From Thermodesulfovibrio sp. (lineage in GTDB: Bacteria; Nitrospirota; Thermodesulfovibrionia; Thermodesulfovibrionales; JdFR-85): DNA of 7,793 bases. The position numbers were made by a program, and so were the translations under genes. Below, piece after piece: positions 5,514 to 7,793 of this stretch. The notes under the pieces are model-generated. The model did no database searches. It was not told the origin of the DNA and saw only the letters and a list, made by a program, of their open reading frames with translations. Position 1 is the stretch's first letter. Each line of letters opens with the position of its first letter. The stretch lies in the NCBI GenBank assembly GCA_027050975.1, contig JALUAR010000269.1, positions 1 through 7,793 of the forward strand, written 5' to 3'.

Positions 5514-7793
5514 ACTCTCCGTAATTTTATACAACCTTTTCAAGCGTCATAAGAAATTCTCCGTAGCTGTTATACTTATTCTGGTAATAGGCTCACTGGC
5601 ACAAGTGAGCCGGACCGGGTTCGGCAGTGATCTTATGAGTTATATACCCCGGCATGCCCTGATTACGAGAACTTATATTGACGTGCTGAGACATTCGGAG
5701 GGACAACAGCAGGCATATCTGATTCTAAAAGGTGATATCAAAGAGATACTAAAAGAGGCGCCTAAAATAAAAAAAGCTATAGAGACTCTTCCCGAGGTAA
5801 CCCGGGCACAGTACAGCCTGAACAAAAACGAGAGGGAACACTTCCTTCGTATTATTACAGAGTATCTTCCCCTTTATCTCTCTGATATCGAACTTGAACG
5901 GTTCTTCCAGACCCTGACAGCCGAGGGAATGCATCGGGCATTTAAAAGAACACTTTACCGGCTCCGCAGCCCCGGCGCCGGCATCCTGACAAGAATCGAC
6001 CCACTCGGAATTACCGGTCTCGTATCCCTCCCTTTACAGAGTGACCTTCCCGTGGATATAACAACAGGATATTACATACTCAAAGACCAAAGCGGTCTGA
6101 TAATGAGCATTTCCGTAAAGGGTGACCCCCGGAATATCCGGTTTGACAGAGCACTTATCGAAGGGATAAAAAGGGTTATGACCACATTCAAGGGCATCAA
6201 ATATGTTATTACCGGCTCTCATGCGATAACCTATTACGAAGCATCCCGGATGAAGACCGAACTTAAACAAAACATTATTATTTCTATATGCCTTATTACT
6301 CTCATCTTCTTCCTTTTTGTAAGGAATTTTAGATTGTTAATTTATGCCTTTCTTCCCATAACCCTCTCTGTCCCCATTACCCTTGCCATTGGCACTTTGA
6401 GTATGGGCGCACTTACAGAGGCTGCCGGAGGTTTCGGTGCCATGCTAATCGGTCTCGGAGTTGATATAACCATACTTTTGTATATAAAAAGGGCTGTAAT
6501 GGGAGATACTCTAAAGGCTATAGAATCTTCAGCTCCGAGTATCTGGACCGGCGTTTTCACCACAGCCGCAACTTTTTCCCCCTTGATGCTATCTTCATTC
6601 AGAGGCATGAGAGAGTTGGGCATCCTTGTTTCAGCAGGTATAATCCTATGCGGCATTTTCCTGTTCTGGGTGGTTGCCCCTATTTTAAGAGGACATGTAA
6701 TCAGAAAGGCGTATCTATTTCCGACAGAGTTTATTGTCAGGATACTCCGCAAGGACCGTAAGATAATGATCGCTGCTGTCATTGTGATTTCTCTTACCTC
6801 TGTCTGGACAGTAAGGGCTGTAAGATTTAGTATTGATCTTCAGGAGATAGGCTCGAAAAACAACCCGGCAAAGACAGCACTTAAAGAGATAATGGATCAA
6901 ACAGAAAAGAGCTTTCTCGTAGCTTATGCTGATACTGTTGAGGCTGCATTGGATAGGACATATGAGATCACCAGGGCTCTGAGAAAATATGGAATCGAAG
7001 GGGTTATTTCTCCTGTTACCTTCATCCCTCCGCAGAGCAGACAAAGGAAAGTCATCAGTAGGCTCAAAATGCTGGATACAGAGAAAATTATGGAAGATTT
7101 CGTCTCCATAGGCCAGAGCTATGGTCTTTCAAGGGATTTTCTACAAGAGTACGCCGAAAAGTTAAAAAAGATGCTATCCCTGAGTGAACCGATAAATTAT
7201 GAACATCCCACTATAAAAAAACTCATTGAAAGATTCCTCTGGAAAGAAGGCGAAAAGGTACACTTTGTTATCATGGTAAACAAGGCAGGTCAGGAACTTA
7301 AGTCAGCAGGAATACTTCCCTCGGATGTTATGCTTGTAGGACGGAAAGAGGTCAAAAATGAACTTGAGGGAATTCTTGGTAGGGATGCACTTAAGATAAC
7401 AGTTATTGGATTTGTGATAGTAAATATAATCCTTTTGTTAAATTTTAAAGGACTCAGGGAGCTTCTCCTGGTGCAGTTACCGATTATTGTGGCAATTTTA
7501 TCAACCTATGCCCTGTTAACTCAACTCGGACGAAGCATAAATCTTATGAGCGCTCTGTCAGGAATAATGCTCTTTGGAATTGGCACGGACTACTCCATTC
7601 ATCTTATCCATCACATGAAGAGAGGCTATAGCCTGAAAAGGGTAATCTCCACCACCGGGCACGCTGTTTTTCTCTCGGCACTAACCACTGTATGTGGCTT
7701 TGGCACTCTGATTTTCTCATCGTATAGAGGGCTTTCCGATATGGGACTGGTTATAGCTGCAGGCACGGTTCTGAATCTCATTTTTGCATTTAT
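5506..7793 (+). CDS. MMPL/RND-superfamily lipid exporter (3' end outside window)
   Basis: This open frame starts at the ATG at 5506 and is uninterrupted for 762 codons to the right edge. It is an RND-type membrane protein with two homologous halves. TM1 is about 18-34, a periplasmic domain 35-255, and TM2-TM6 about 256-405. TM7 is about 420-437, a second periplasmic domain 438-630, and TM8-TM12 about 631 to the edge. The second half has the canonical MMPL GxGxDYxxH motif, GIGTDYSIH (691-699), with Asp695. The first half has GLGVDITIL (316-324), with Asp320 but no adjacent Tyr. The family moves lipids or other hydrophobic products across the inner membrane using the proton gradient. The length and order suit predicted exporters of aryl-polyene-type clusters and the hopanoid exporter HpnN group. 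The start overlaps the dehydratase-like gene by 8 bp and has no obvious close ribosome binding site, so translation probably depends on coupling. Perhaps only a few tens of residues are missing. Confidence 0.88.
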   Translation, partial: MIKLSVILYNLFKRHKKFSVAVILILVIGSLAQVSRTGFGSDLMSYIPRHALITRTYIDVLRHSEGQQQAYLILKGDIKEILKEAPKIKKAIETLPEVTRAQYSLNKNEREHFLRIITEYLPLYLSDIELERFFQTLTAEGMHRAFKRTLYRLRSPGAGILTRIDPLGITGLVSLPLQSDLPVDITTGYYILKDQSGLIMSISVKGDPRNIRFDRALIEGIKRVMTTFKGIKYVITGSHAITYYEASRMKTELKQNIIISICLITLIFFLFVRNFRLLIYAFLPITLSVPITLAIGTLSMGALTEAAGGFGAMLIGLGVDITILLYIKRAVMGDTLKAIESSAPSIWTGVFTTAATFSPLMLSSFRGMRELGILVSAGIILCGIFLFWVVAPILRGHVIRKAYLFPTEFIVRILRKDRKIMIAAVIVISLTSVWTVRAVRFSIDLQEIGSKNNPAKTALKEIMDQTEKSFLVAYADTVEAALDRTYEITRALRKYGIEGVISPVTFIPPQSRQRKVISRLKMLDTEKIMEDFVSIGQSYGLSRDFLQEYAEKLKKMLSLSEPINYEHPTIKKLIERFLWKEGEKVHFVIMVNKAGQELKSAGILPSDVMLVGRKEVKNELEGILGRDALKITVIGFVIVNIILLLNFKGLRELLLVQLPIIVAILSTYALLTQLGRSINLMSALSGIMLFGIGTDYSIHLIHHMKRGYSLKRVISTTGHAVFLSALTTVCGFGTLIFSSYRGLSDMGLVIAAGTVLNLIFAF

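Noticed and set aside
6342..7109. Several overlapping minus-strand frames (up to 146 codons) in the exporter region.
   Set aside because: The plus strand is open without a stop from 5506 to the edge and encodes a coherent two-half MMPL protein, so these are shadows.

Overview
The window looks like part of one long plus-strand operon from an anaerobic, Gram-negative-type bacterium. The evidence is two cobalamin-binding radical SAM enzymes, an RND-type exporter and a dedicated type II fatty-acid/polyketide set. GC content is moderate (roughly mid-40s percent by eye), and AGA/AGG (Arg) and ATA (Ile) codons are common. That would fit a Nitrospirota or Desulfobacterota-like lineage, but the assignment is only a guess. 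No tRNA, rRNA, CRISPR array, insertion sequence or transposase was seen.

Layout: (i) 43-471 encodes a small DUF2062 membrane protein. (ii) 468-1814 and 1811-3172 encode two tandem, non-identical B12-binding/radical SAM enzymes. (iii) 3169-4035 encodes a FabD-fold acyltransferase that keeps the Ser/His dyad but lacks the malonate-binding arginine. (iv) After a 95-bp gap, the window's only real intergenic space, come a FabG-type ketoreductase (4131-4877), an acyl carrier protein (4877-5146) and a hotdog-fold dehydratase-like protein without the usual GHFP catalytic histidine (5133-5513). (v) An MMPL/RND exporter starts at 5506 and runs off the right edge, still open after 762 codons. Nearly all junctions overlap by 1-14 bp, so the genes are probably co-transcribed and translationally coupled.

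Interpretation (inference): acyl groups are loaded on a dedicated ACP by an unusual acyltransferase, then reduced and dehydrated by the ketoreductase and dehydratase-like protein. The radical SAM enzymes could modify the chain, for example by methylation, cyclisation or C-C bond formation, and the MMPL protein could move the finished lipid across the inner membrane. The gene content resembles both aryl-polyene-type clusters (KR, ACP, ApeP-like dehydratase, MMPL exporter) and the radical-SAM-containing fatty-acid clusters discussed for ladderane lipids, but it is not a textbook version of either. No ketosynthase is present in the window, so the pathway must continue outside it or borrow one. 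This cassette is the best candidate here for an undescribed biosynthetic system.
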